From Thermodesulfobacteriota bacterium (GTDB lineage: Bacteria > Desulfobacterota_D > UBA1144 > Nemesobacterales > UBA2774): a DNA stretch of 14,690 nucleotides. Position 1 is the stretch's first letter; each line of letters opens with the position of its first letter. The notes below the pieces were generated by a model that did not search any database, was not told the DNA's origin, and was given only the letters and a program-made list of their open reading frames with translations. A program made the position numbers and the translations under genes. Positions 7,556 through 14,690 of the stretch are shown here, one piece after another. The DNA lies in the NCBI GenBank assembly GCA_039028315.1, contig JBCCIH010000032.1:1-14690 (forward strand), read 5' to 3'.

Positions 7556-8788
7556 TTAGCTAACCTTTCTAAATATCAATGTTCCATTAGTGCCGCCAAA
7601 TCCAAATGAGTTACTTAGCACCGTTTTAATTTGAGCATCTCTAGCTTCATTAGGAACATAGTCCAGATCGCAGTCCGGATCAGGTGTCGTGTAATTAATT
7701 GTTGGCGGCAATACGCCTTCATGTATAGCTAAAACACTAAGCGCGGCCTCCAAGCCACCCGCAGCGCCTAGTAAATGCCCTGTCATTGATTTTGTTGAGC
7801 TTACGGGGGTGTCGTAGGCTGCATCTCCTAGTATTTCTTTGATTGCCTTAGTTTCATTTGCGTCATTTAGCTGAGTTGAGGTTCCATGAGCGTTTATATA
7901 GTCAATTTCTTCAGGATTTATCTGAGCTTCTTTAATAGCGTCCTGCATACATCTTACCGGTCCATCTAGTGATGGTGCTGTAATGTGGCTTGCGTCCCCG
8001 CTCATTCCAAATCCGAGTAGCTCCGCATAGATCCTTGCGCCTCTTTTCTTGGCGAACTCCATTTCTTCCAATATTAGAATCCCAGAGCCTTCACCAATAA
8101 TAAATCCGTCTCTATCCTTATCAAATGGACGGGAAGCCCCCATGGGGTCTTCATTATTAGTGGAAAGAGCTCTCATTGCGTTAAAGCCGCCGTAACTAAG
8201 CGGGTTAATAGGAGCTTCAGTACCTCCGGCAATCATAATGTCCGCCTCGCCTCGTTTTATGTTCATAAGAGCATAACCAATAGCGTGCGCACTAGCCGCG
8301 CATGCGGTTGTTGTTGAGCAATTTGGTCCCTTTGTATTAAAGGCTATTGAAACCTGACCTGAAGCTAGGTTGGTGATGATGTTTGGAATTACAAAAGGTG
8401 AAAGACGGCCTGGTCCTCTTGCTTCCAGTGATATCACGGCCTCTCTAAATGTATCCATACCTCCAATACCTGTCCCAATCATTGTTCCTGCTCTTGGCGA
8501 GAGTTCATCTGTGATTTCTAGTCCGGCGTCTTCCATTGCAAACTTGGTGCTAGCCATTGCGTATTGTATAAACCTATCTAGTCTTCGGGCTTCTTTGGGA
8601 TTCATATAATCCTCAGCATTAAAATCCAGTACCTCTCCACCGATCTTTGTTTTATGATCAGAGGTGTCAAATCTATCAATTAATCTAATCCCGGATTTTC
8701 CGCTTAGAATGCCGTCCCAGGTTTCTTTATTACCAATCCCCAAGGGTGTTAAAAGGCCAATGCCAGTTACTGCTATCCTACGGTTCAT
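7556..8788 (-). CDS. fabF: 3-oxoacyl-[acyl-carrier-protein] synthase II (KAS II)
   Basis: It condenses malonyl-ACP with a growing acyl-ACP in type II fatty-acid synthesis, releasing CO2. The 410-residue protein is full length for FabF and has the condensing-enzyme triad: the nucleophile Cys163 in TTTACAASAHAIGYA, His301 in NAHGTSTQLND and His338 in KSMTGHLLGAAGG, with Lys333 nearby. The Cys-His-His set separates it from FabH, which has Cys-His-Asn. The C-terminal NSFGFGGTNG loop is present. Its ATG overlaps the acpP stop by one base (TAATG), so translation is probably coupled to that of its carrier protein. It ends the fatty-acid gene run; the next gene downstream is aconitase. Confidence 0.97.
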   Translation of the reverse strand: MNRRIAVTGIGLLTPLGIGNKETWDGILSGKSGIRLIDRFDTSDHKTKIGGEVLDFNAEDYMNPKEARRLDRFIQYAMASTKFAMEDAGLEITDELSPRAGTMIGTGIGGMDTFREAVISLEARGPGRLSPFVIPNIITNLASGQVSIAFNTKGPNCSTTTACAASAHAIGYALMNIKRGEADIMIAGGTEAPINPLSYGGFNAMRALSTNNEDPMGASRPFDKDRDGFIIGEGSGILILEEMEFAKKRGARIYAELLGFGMSGDASHITAPSLDGPVRCMQDAIKEAQINPEEIDYINAHGTSTQLNDANETKAIKEILGDAAYDTPVSSTKSMTGHLLGAAGGLEAALSVLAIHEGVLPPTINYTTPDPDCDLDYVPNEARDAQIKTVLSNSFGFGGTNGTLIFRKVS

Positions 8789-9033
8789 TACTTTTTGCGC
8801 TCCACGATAAAGTTAATTGCATCTTGAACTGTAATGATCGACTCTGCATCCTCGTCTGAGATCTCTAGTCCGAACTCATCTTCCATAGACATAATTAATT
8901 CTACTAGGTCTAGAGAATCTGCTCCTAGATCCTCGATGAATGAAGATTCAGGCGTGATCTCATCCTCTGATTTTCCAAGCTGTCCTGCGACCATTTCCTT
9001 AACTTTAGCTAGAATTTCTTGTTCCTGAGCCAT
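8788..9033 (-). CDS. acpP: Acyl carrier protein
   Basis: This small acidic carrier holds acyl chains as thioesters on a 4'-phosphopantetheine arm during fatty-acid synthesis. It has 81 residues, the usual size, and the conserved DLGADSLDLVELIM segment, where Ser40 is the attachment site. Acidic residues dominate helix II (EDEFGLEISDEDAE), the surface recognised by partner enzymes. It sits between fabG and fabF, its standard place. A perfect AAGGAGGT ribosome site seven bases upstream suggests strong translation, fitting a protein needed in large amounts, and its stop overlaps the fabF start. Confidence 0.98.
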   Translation of the reverse strand: MAQEQEILAKVKEMVAGQLGKSEDEITPESSFIEDLGADSLDLVELIMSMEDEFGLEISDEDAESIITVQDAINFIVERKK

Positions 9034-9040
9034 GATAAAT

Positions 9041-9048
9041 ACCTCCTT
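9041..9048 (-). promoter_or_regulatory. Consensus Shine-Dalgarno site of acpP
   Basis: On the minus strand AAGGAGGT lies seven bases before the acpP ATG, in the 20-base gap after fabG. It is the only perfect eight-base match to the anti-Shine-Dalgarno sequence that I noticed in the window. It fixes the acpP start and implies that acpP is translated more strongly than its operon neighbours. Confidence 0.8.
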
Positions 9049-9053
9049 AATTT

Positions 9054-9800
9054 TTATGTATAAATTCCACCGTTGATTCTAAATACTTCACCAGTGATAT
9101 AAGAAGCGTCATCAGATGTTAAAAAAGCTACTGCACCTGCAACGTCTTCAGTAGTACCAAATCTATTCATTGGTATTCTAGAAATATAATCTTTTTTTAA
9201 TTCCTCTGTTAATTCATCTGTAATATCAGTCTGGATAAATCCAGGGCTGACAGCGTTGACAGTGATGCCTCGTGGGGCCATTTCCCTAGCGCATGCTTTT
9301 GTAAAACCAATTATTCCCGCTTTAGATGCTGCATAGTTTGTCTGGCCGGCATTACCCATCTCACCGACTACTGATGTAAGATTCACAATGCGCCCCTCAC
9401 GTTGTTTTAGCATATTGCGGGTAACAGCCTTAGTACAATTAAAGATCCCTTTTAAATTTATTGACATAACATTGTCCCAATCCTCTTCTTTCATTCTCAT
9501 AAGAAGTGTATCTTGGGTTATTCCAGCGTTATTAATCAGTATATGAAGACCTTGGTGATTTTCAATTATTTTATCAACAGCCTCATGTACAGCATCAAAG
9601 TCAGATACATCGAACTTTACTATTTCTGCAGTACCTCCAGCATCCTCAATTTCTTTTTTTGTTTCGTTTGCTGCTGCGTCATTCTGAGTGTAATTAATTA
9701 TCACATTTGCTCCATCTGCCGCAAGCCTTTTTGCAATTGATTTGCCGATACCTCTTGAACCACCAGTTACCAATGCCACTTTGCCTTTAAGATTATGCAT
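9054..9800 (-). CDS. fabG: 3-oxoacyl-[acyl-carrier-protein] reductase
   Basis: It reduces 3-oxoacyl-ACP to 3-hydroxyacyl-ACP with NADPH, the first reduction of each fatty-acid cycle. The 248-residue protein is a classical short-chain dehydrogenase: the nucleotide motif TGGSRGIG (12-19), INNAG (89-93), and the catalytic tetrad Asn115, Ser143, Tyr156 and Lys160 (YAASK). The C-terminal GEVFRINGG segment is typical of FabG. The location between fabD and acpP separates it from the many other short-chain dehydrogenases. Its start lies inside the end of fabD, an eight-base overlap, with GGAG about ten bases upstream, which suggests translational coupling. Confidence 0.96.
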   Translation of the reverse strand: MHNLKGKVALVTGGSRGIGKSIAKRLAADGANVIINYTQNDAAANETKKEIEDAGGTAEIVKFDVSDFDAVHEAVDKIIENHQGLHILINNAGITQDTLLMRMKEEDWDNVMSINLKGIFNCTKAVTRNMLKQREGRIVNLTSVVGEMGNAGQTNYAASKAGIIGFTKACAREMAPRGITVNAVSPGFIQTDITDELTEELKKDYISRIPMNRFGTTEDVAGAVAFLTSDDASYITGEVFRINGGIYT

Positions 9801-10719
9801 TTTTCATCGACTCCAGTTGTGATATCTTCTCAAAATTGTTAACAGTAACGTCAGAAAGCGTTCTTTTTATTAATCCTGATAGGACATTTTTAGGTCCTAT
9901 TTCGATAAAATTGTCACATCCTTCTTGTTTTAACACACTGACAGATTCAAACCATCTGACGGGGCTTGTAACCTGACTTATAAGAAGCTCTTTAACTTTA
10001 CTAGAATCATTTGTAACTGATGCTGTGCAATTTGCAACTAACGAAGCGCTCATTTCACCTACATCTATTTGATCAAGTACCTCTGAGAGTTTATCTGCTG
10101 CTGGCTTCATTAGCGCGCAGTGGAAAGGTGCGCTTACATCTAAGGGCACCACCCTTTTAGCGCCTTCGGACTTAGCTATTTCAGCAGCTTGTTCTATTGC
10201 TTCTTTGTTTCCTGATATAACAATTTGACCAGGTGCGTTTAGGTTTGCAGGGCTTGCAATCATGCCATTTTTAGAGACTTGATCACATATATTTTCAACT
10301 TGTTCTTTTTCAAGACCAAGCACCGCTGCCATCGCTCCCATTCCTACCGGTACAGCTTCCTGCATAAATTCACCGCGTTTTCTTACAGTATGAACACCGT
10401 CCGATAATTTAATAGCTCCATTTGCAACAAGCGCCGAATACTCGCCTAAGCTATGTCCTGCGACAAAGTCAGCACTGAAATCAGTCTCGTTTTGCAAGAC
10501 TCTAAGGCAGGCTATACTTGTAGTCAAAAGAGCTGGCTGAGCATTTGCCGTCAGTGACAGCTCACTCTGCTCTCCTTCGAAACATAACCCGGATAAATCA
10601 AACCCGAGGGTATCGTTAGCTTCTTGAAATGTCTCTTTGGCTATACTGAACTCATCATATAGCTCTTTTCCCATTCCCACATACTGGGAACCCTGACCGG
10701 GGAACACAAAAGCAATCAT
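9793..10719 (-). CDS. fabD: Malonyl-CoA:acyl carrier protein transacylase
   Basis: It moves malonate from malonyl-CoA to acyl carrier protein, supplying two-carbon units for fatty-acid chain growth. The 308-residue length matches FabD. The oxyanion-hole motif FPGQGSQ begins at residue 6 (Gln9), the nucleophile Ser90 is in GHSLGEYSAL, Arg115 should hold the malonate carboxylate, and His200 in SAPFHCALM is the catalytic base. AAGGA upstream serves the ATG. It lies 31 bases after rpmF and overlaps fabG by eight bases. plsX and fabH, which often separate rpmF from fabD, are absent. Confidence 0.97.
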   Translation of the reverse strand: MIAFVFPGQGSQYVGMGKELYDEFSIAKETFQEANDTLGFDLSGLCFEGEQSELSLTANAQPALLTTSIACLRVLQNETDFSADFVAGHSLGEYSALVANGAIKLSDGVHTVRKRGEFMQEAVPVGMGAMAAVLGLEKEQVENICDQVSKNGMIASPANLNAPGQIVISGNKEAIEQAAEIAKSEGAKRVVPLDVSAPFHCALMKPAADKLSEVLDQIDVGEMSASLVANCTASVTNDSSKVKELLISQVTSPVRWFESVSVLKQEGCDNFIEIGPKNVLSGLIKRTLSDVTVNNFEKISQLESMKNA

Positions 10720-10750
10720 ATATTGTTATCCTTGAAAGAAATAGAAATAA

Positions 10751-10948
10751 TTATGACTCTACTTCAAATTCTTGACTCTCTTTAATGAATGTCCTTCCTT
10801 TGTAGAAACCGCAGCTCGGGCATGCCCTGTGTGGGGGTTGGTACTCACCGCAGTTAGGGCAAGTTGATAAACCCGGTTTAACTAATTTATAGTGGGTTCT
10901 TCTTTTTCTGGATCTGGACCTAGAGTGTCTTCTCTTGGGAAGTGCCAT
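10751..10948 (-). CDS. rpmF: 50S ribosomal protein L32 (zinc-ribbon form)
   Basis: It is a small protein of the large ribosomal subunit. The 65 residues show the family pattern: an Arg/Lys-rich start (MALPKRRHSRSRSRKRR) and a zinc ribbon with Cys30-x2-Cys33 and Cys43-x2-Cys46. Having all four cysteines marks the zinc-binding form rather than the cysteine-free paralogue that some bacteria use when zinc is scarce. It follows the DUF177/YceD gene and precedes the fatty-acid genes, the arrangement common in many bacteria. An AAGGGAG site supports the ATG. Confidence 0.97.
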   Translation of the reverse strand: MALPKRRHSRSRSRKRRTHYKLVKPGLSTCPNCGEYQPPHRACPSCGFYKGRTFIKESQEFEVES

Positions 10949-10969
10949 TTTTTTAATCTCCCTTATTTA

Positions 10970-10992
10970 TTCTCAAATATTTGTTCTCAAAT
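10970..10992. repeat. Short direct repeat across the end of the YceD-family gene
   Basis: TTCTCAAAT occurs at 10970-10978 and again at 10984-10992, a 14-base period. The second copy contains the stop codon of the YceD-family gene. It looks like a small tandem slippage product in AT-rich DNA. No function is evident. Confidence 0.5.
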
Positions 10993-11517
10993 TTTAAGAT
11001 CTTTTAGTATTGCAAACCTGGGATCTATCTCCTGCTGCTCGCAATTGCAGACCTCAGAATTTAAATTTATTCCGCATTTACCACATAATCCTTTACATTC
11101 TTCACTGCAAACTACTTTGACAGGCAGTGCAATTGCAACCTGTTCTCTTAAATAATTACTCAAATCTATTTCGTCACCCTGATAAGTTTCATGCTCAAGG
11201 TCATCTTCTTCATGAATCTTATCAGCAGGTGAAAGAACTAAACTCACATTAGGGTTTAGTTCTATTTTAACAGGTTCTACGCATCTTGAACATGGAGACT
11301 GAATAGAAAGGCTTATATTACCAATAACCGTTATTTCTTTAAGTACCCTATTTACCTTTAAATCTATACCAATTTTTGATATAAGCTGAATCTCATCACC
11401 CTCAGACCAAAGCTCAGGAAGATTTGTCAGCCACTCAGGCTCCTCAACTGCTTCAATATGTACTCCACTCTCCGTTATGTCAGAAACACGGAGTAGAGTT
11501 GCGTGTGTTGATATCAT
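10987..11517 (-). CDS. DUF177/YceD-family protein
   Basis: This is a member of the DUF177 (YceD) family, encoded before rpmF in many bacteria. In other species the family is linked to 23S rRNA processing or accumulation, but the mechanism is poorly defined. From the ATG at 11517 it has 176 residues, no signal peptide or membrane segment, a CSRC pair (Cys76, Cys79) and a cysteine-rich C-terminus (Cys137, 141, 145, 148, 157, 159), including CxxxCxxC, that could bind metal. An acidic stretch lies near 103-118. I chose this ATG because an upstream TTG at 11559 adds 14 unusual residues (YYYLKPIIFF) and falls within a plausible promoter. Neither start has a clear ribosome site, so the N-terminus is uncertain. 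Confidence 0.85.
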   Translation of the reverse strand: MISTHATLLRVSDITESGVHIEAVEEPEWLTNLPELWSEGDEIQLISKIGIDLKVNRVLKEITVIGNISLSIQSPCSRCVEPVKIELNPNVSLVLSPADKIHEEDDLEHETYQGDEIDLSNYLREQVAIALPVKVVCSEECKGLCGKCGINLNSEVCNCEQQEIDPRFAILKDLKI

Positions 11518-11547
11518 CTGACTGTCAAAGAAAATTATTGGCTTTAA

Positions 11548-11575
11548 ATAATAATACAAGATTGCTCATTTGCAA
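11548..11575 (-). promoter_or_regulatory. Putative promoter of the YceD-rpmF-fab gene run
   Basis: On the minus strand TTGCAA (11575-11570) and TATTAT (11553-11548) are 16 bases apart, which would give a leader of about 25 bases before the ATG at 11517. It lies between the ABC transporter and the YceD-family gene, where a new transcript would be expected. The match is modest and the DNA AT-rich, so confidence is low. Confidence 0.3.
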
Positions 11576-11588
11576 GTACTGCTATTTA

Positions 11589-12560
11589 TTAAACCAAATG
11601 ACAGGATACGAAATGACCATTGCCTACATCTCTGAGCTCAGGTTCATAGGTTTTGCATTTGTCCACTGCAATTGGGCATCTGGGATGAAAACTGCAGCCG
11701 GATGGAGGGTTTATAGGGCTTGGAACATCACCTTTAAGCACTGTTGGCTCTCTTTTTCTGCTAGGGTCCGCAATTGGCACCGAGGAGATTAATATTTTTG
11801 TATATGGATGTAGCGGGTTTTTATAGAGTTCTTTGCTTGGGGATATTTCAACTATCTTACCTAAATACATAACAGCCACTTTATCACTAATATGCCTAAC
11901 TACCCTAAGGTCATGTGAAATAAACAGATAAGTCAGCTTAAACTTTTCTTGCAGTTCTATGAACAAGTTTATAATCTGTGCCTGAACTGAAACATCAAGT
12001 GCCGATATAGGCTCATCGCAGACTATAAACTTCGGCTTAAGAGCTAGAGCCCTTGCAATTGCAATACGCTGACGCTGCCCACCGCTAAACTCATGAGGAT
12101 ATCTTGTAAGGGCATCCTCTCTAAGACCAACGGTGATCATAAGCTCTTTTACTAAATCCCGTCTTTGTTCTCCAGAGGCGACGTTATGTATTGTTAGTCC
12201 TTCGGATATTATGCTCTCTACTTTCATTCTTGGGTTAAGTGAACCGTAGGGGTCTTGGAATACAATCTGCATTTCCCGTCTAAAAGGCCGCATTGCTGAG
12301 GGGGTTAAGTTGGTAATGTCATTGTTCTCAAAGAGAATCTCCCCATCACTTGGTTCAAGGAGTTTAAGAATGGTTTTGCCAAGCGTTGTTTTTCCGCACC
12401 CGCTCTCGCCGACAAGCCCTATGGTCTGGCCTTCTCCTATTGAAAGGTCAATGCCATCCACTGCTTTTACATAATTTGTTACTCTAGATAATATCCCCGA
12501 TTTTATGGGGAAATATTTCTTGAGTCCTTCGATTTTGATTAGTTCTTTCATATCAGCCAT
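11589..12560 (-). CDS. Peptide/nickel-type ABC transporter ATP-binding protein (OppF/DppF-like)
   Basis: It is one of two ATPase subunits that power the importer encoded upstream, on the cytoplasmic side of the membrane. The 323 residues carry Walker A GESGCGKTT (51-59), the Q-loop Gln102, signature SGGQRQR (159-165), Walker B ending in Asp182-Glu183, and the H-loop His216. The C-terminal extension is the oligopeptide/dipeptide transporter domain, with Cys289, Cys295, Cys302 and Cys320. The F-type assignment rests on the second position in the operon and the SGGQRQRIAIARAL signature. It starts one base after the stop of the other ATPase gene. The substrate cannot be read from the sequence; peptides are the family norm. 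Confidence 0.93.
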   Translation of the reverse strand: MADMKELIKIEGLKKYFPIKSGILSRVTNYVKAVDGIDLSIGEGQTIGLVGESGCGKTTLGKTILKLLEPSDGEILFENNDITNLTPSAMRPFRREMQIVFQDPYGSLNPRMKVESIISEGLTIHNVASGEQRRDLVKELMITVGLREDALTRYPHEFSGGQRQRIAIARALALKPKFIVCDEPISALDVSVQAQIINLFIELQEKFKLTYLFISHDLRVVRHISDKVAVMYLGKIVEISPSKELYKNPLHPYTKILISSVPIADPSRKREPTVLKGDVPSPINPPSGCSFHPRCPIAVDKCKTYEPELRDVGNGHFVSCHLV

Positions 12561-12561
12561 G

Positions 12562-13545
12562 TCAGCTCTCTATTTTTACCTCATTTGTTCTCCAGCATGC
12601 TGCTGAGTGATTTCCATGTACTATTTCAAGAGGTGGCTCATCTGATTTGCATTTATCAATCACAAGCGGGCAGCGCTCGGCAAATCTGCATCCTAACGGA
12701 AAATTCTCAGGGCTCGGTACAACTCCGGGTATGGCATTTAGCATCTCTTTGTTTTCATGAAGATCGGGGACTGAATTTAAAAGCCCTACTGTATAAGGAT
12801 GGTGAGGCTCTTTAAATATATCTTGTGTTTTTCCATGCTCCACAACTTTTCCCGCATACATTACATATACTTCATCAGCTACTTCTGCAATTATTCCAAG
12901 GTCGTGAGTTATCAGTAGTACCGCCATTCCCATTTTTACTCTTAGTTCGTCTATGAGCTCTAAAATCCCCGCCTGAATAGTCACATCTAGAGCTGTAGTC
13001 GGCTCATCTGCTATCAGCACTTCAGGGTTGCAGGCAAGTGCCATTGCAATCATAACCCTTTGAGACATTCCTCCGCTAAGCTCATGCGGGTAATTGCTTA
13101 TTCTTCTCTCGGGGGCTGGTATTCCCACCAGCTTAAGGAGTTCGATTACCCTCTCATATTCTTCTTTTCTTGATAGATTAAGGTGTGTTCTGAGCGCCTC
13201 TCCTATTTGATCGCCCACGGTGAAAACAGGGTTTAAGGAGCTTATCGGCTCTTGGAATATCATAGATATCCTATTTCCTCTGATCGATCTCATATCACGG
13301 TCTGAGTAATCAAGAATATTTGCTCCGTCAAACATGATCTCTCCGGTATCAATACTTCCGGGAGGCTCTGGTATTAATCTCATTGCTGACAGCGCTGTCA
13401 CCGTTTTGCCGCAGCCGCTCTCTCCTACGACGCCTATTATTTTTCCCTTGGGCACATTTATAGATACCCCGCCAACTACCTCTACTTTCTTTCCCTCAGA
13501 GGCAAATGAGATTCTTATGTCCTTAATTTCAAGAGCGTTTTCCAT
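12562..13545 (-). CDS. Peptide/nickel-type ABC transporter ATP-binding protein (OppD/DppD-like)
   Basis: It is the partner ATPase of the importer. The 327 residues contain Walker A GESGCGKT (41-48), the Q-loop Gln98, signature LSGGMSQRV (157-165), Walker B ending in Asp180-Glu181, and His214. The LSGGMSQRVMIAMAL signature is the usual OppD/DppD form. The C-terminal oligopeptide transporter domain has Cys286, Cys292, Cys299 and Cys317; some members of this family, including a mycobacterial OppD, bind a [4Fe-4S] cluster there. It follows the permease gene by six bases and has only a weak purine-rich ribosome site, so translation is probably coupled to its neighbours. Confidence 0.94.
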   Translation of the reverse strand: MENALEIKDIRISFASEGKKVEVVGGVSINVPKGKIIGVVGESGCGKTVTALSAMRLIPEPPGSIDTGEIMFDGANILDYSDRDMRSIRGNRISMIFQEPISSLNPVFTVGDQIGEALRTHLNLSRKEEYERVIELLKLVGIPAPERRISNYPHELSGGMSQRVMIAMALACNPEVLIADEPTTALDVTIQAGILELIDELRVKMGMAVLLITHDLGIIAEVADEVYVMYAGKVVEHGKTQDIFKEPHHPYTVGLLNSVPDLHENKEMLNAIPGVVPSPENFPLGCRFAERCPLVIDKCKSDEPPLEIVHGNHSAACWRTNEVKIES

Positions 13546-13551
13546 TTTCTT

Positions 13552-14556
13552 TTATTCACTTCCCAAAAATTTTGGGTCAATTGCGTTTCTAAATCCTTCT
13601 CCTAAAAGATTAAATGAGGTCACAGTTACAAATATAGCCGCACCGGGAAATAGGACAAGCCACCAGGCGAAATCTACATAGCGCTGAGACTGAGAAAGTA
13701 TATCTCCCCAGCTGGGCTCTGGTGGCGGGACTCCAAAACCTAAGAAACTAAGTCCCGATTCAACAAGTATGGCTCCTGCAACACCAAATGATATGTCTAC
13801 CAACACAGGTGCAAGCGAGTTTGGTAGCATATGCTTCATCATCACTCGCCAATCGTTTCCGCCTAAAGCCACAGCGGCGTCCACGTAATCAAATTTTCTA
13901 AGCTGTAGGAACTGTCCCCTAACTAATCTTGCTATTCCTGTCCAGCTTGTGGCCCCTATCACTATCATTATGTTATAAATGCTGGGGTCTCTGAAAGCTA
14001 AAATAGTCAATATTAAAAAGAACACAGGAAATGTCATCATGACTTCAAACAGCCTAGAGACTATAAAATCTATGGTTCCCCCGTAAAAACCTGCAATAGC
14101 GCCCAATATAATTCCAATAAACGCAGCAATACCTACTGCTACAAATCCTATAGATAGAGAAATTCTAGCGCCGTGGATCATACGGCTTAGCACATCTCTT
14201 CCTCTATCATCAGTTCCAAATAGATGCTCTTTTGAGGGTGGCGTAAGGACTGAAAGCAGATCGTTTTCTGTCGGGCTATATCTAACAGGAGGGAAGATTG
14301 CAAAATCGCCCTCCCCTAGGTTTTTATCAAGCTGTTTAAAATCTGTTCCAAAGAACTCACTGTATCTAAATAGGACTGGGAAATAGTATTCATTTTGGTA
14401 CTTGAGCACGATTGGTTTATTGCCGGCTAGAAAGTCTTGGAAAACCGCAATTCCAAAAAGAAGGATAACCACACTCAGCGCAACCATTGAAAGCTTGTCT
14501 TTCTTTAACTTCTTCCAAACTGATCCCCAGTATCCAGTGCTCGTTGTTTCGCTCAT
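13552..14556 (-). CDS. Peptide ABC transporter inner-membrane permease (OppC/DppC family, YejE-like)
   Basis: It is one of the two permease subunits forming the channel of the importer. The 334 residues start with a cytoplasmic tail and TM1 at about 22-40, then a long extracytoplasmic segment (41-110), the family motif HLFGTDDRGRDVLSR (111-125), and about five more helices from 134 to 318. The ATPase-coupling EAA loop is AAVALGGNDWRVMMKHMLP (227-245). The long segment, with KPIVLKYQNEYYFPVL and PPVRYSP, resembles E. coli YejE rather than OppC, whose equivalent loop is shorter; this comparison is from memory. The ATG overlaps the upstream permease stop by four bases (ATGA). Confidence 0.93.
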   Translation of the reverse strand: MSETTSTGYWGSVWKKLKKDKLSMVALSVVILLFGIAVFQDFLAGNKPIVLKYQNEYYFPVLFRYSEFFGTDFKQLDKNLGEGDFAIFPPVRYSPTENDLLSVLTPPSKEHLFGTDDRGRDVLSRMIHGARISLSIGFVAVGIAAFIGIILGAIAGFYGGTIDFIVSRLFEVMMTFPVFFLILTILAFRDPSIYNIMIVIGATSWTGIARLVRGQFLQLRKFDYVDAAVALGGNDWRVMMKHMLPNSLAPVLVDISFGVAGAILVESGLSFLGFGVPPPEPSWGDILSQSQRYVDFAWWLVLFPGAAIFVTVTSFNLLGEGFRNAIDPKFLGSE

Positions 14557-14690
14557 TTCTTAGCCTCAAAACTGATTCTGGGATCTACAAGAACATATAC
14601 AAGATCAGCAATAAGTATTCCTATAAGAGTGAGCACTGCCGAAATTGTTGCTATTGCCATAATCACAGGATAGTCACGTGAGAGTACTGA
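14553..14690 (-). CDS. Peptide ABC transporter permease (OppB/DppB family), C-terminal end only
   Basis: Only the last 45 residues and the TGA stop are in the window; the gene begins beyond position 14690. Translation in the frame ending at 14553 shows RDYPVIMA, a hydrophobic helix, then ADLVYVLVDPRISF. This is the standard C-terminus of OppB/DppB permeases, whose last helix is followed by D-L-x-Y-x-x-x-DPR. The stop overlaps the start of the second permease by four bases, the usual B-then-C order. Nothing can be said about its N-terminus or about a binding protein gene before it. Confidence 0.9.
   Translation of the reverse strand, partial: SVLSRDYPVIMAIATISAVLTLIGILIADLVYVLVDPRISFEAKK

Noticed and set aside
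11523..11528. Perfect TTGACA -35 box on the minus strand before the YceD-family start
   Set aside because: No -10 box lies 15-19 bases downstream, and such a promoter would start inside the gene.
11424..11792. 122-codon plus-strand reading frame across the ATPase/YceD junction
   Set aside because: It is antisense to two well-supported genes, has no recognisable domain, and its composition looks like a frame shadow.
13334..13681. 115-codon plus-strand reading frame
   Set aside because: It lies fully antisense to the OppD-like and permease genes and resembles no protein family.

Overview
This window is ordinary bacterial core metabolism. It is read entirely from the minus strand, so reading from the high-coordinate end follows transcription. 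There are 14 genes, two of them cut by the window edges, and almost no spare DNA: the largest intergenic gap is about 157 bp, so no stretch over 300 bases lacks a gene. I see no tRNA or rRNA gene, insertion sequence, CRISPR array, phage gene or defence system.

Layout in transcription order. (1) 14690-11589: a peptide/nickel-type ABC importer, with the end of permease B, permease C, and two separate ATPases D and F, overlapping or nearly touching. Its binding protein is not in view. (2) 11517-7556: a DUF177/YceD-family protein, ribosomal protein L32, then the type II fatty-acid synthesis genes fabD-fabG-acpP-fabF. plsX and fabH, commonly found between rpmF and fabD, are missing. (3) 7398-1: a TCA-cycle block of aconitase, NADP-type isocitrate dehydrogenase, malate dehydrogenase, the succinate dehydrogenase membrane anchor and the flavoprotein subunit, which runs off the window. 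The iron-sulfur subunit is expected just outside.

The genes form two metabolic teams. FabD loads malonate onto acyl carrier protein AcpP, FabF elongates, and FabG reduces the keto group. Aconitase and Icd carry citrate to 2-oxoglutarate, while the Sdh subunits and Mdh cover succinate to fumarate and malate to oxaloacetate. Citrate synthase, 2-oxoglutarate dehydrogenase, succinyl-CoA synthetase and fumarase are not here.

Organism (inference): a Gram-negative-like bacterium with a respiratory TCA cycle and moderate to low G+C by eye, possibly an uncultured deltaproteobacterial or Dadabacteria-like lineage. The E. coli-type Icd and YejE-like permease suggest a proteobacterium-like cell. The succinate dehydrogenase, however, resembles the mycobacterial Sdh1 (type F) enzyme. 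The lineage cannot be fixed from sequence reading alone.

The points most worth a second look are the Sdh1/type F complex II, whose five-helix anchor has Cys/His residues that could hold a membrane-embedded Rieske-type cluster, and the YejE-like extracytoplasmic insertion in a permease whose ATPases are not fused. I found no convincing wholly new system.
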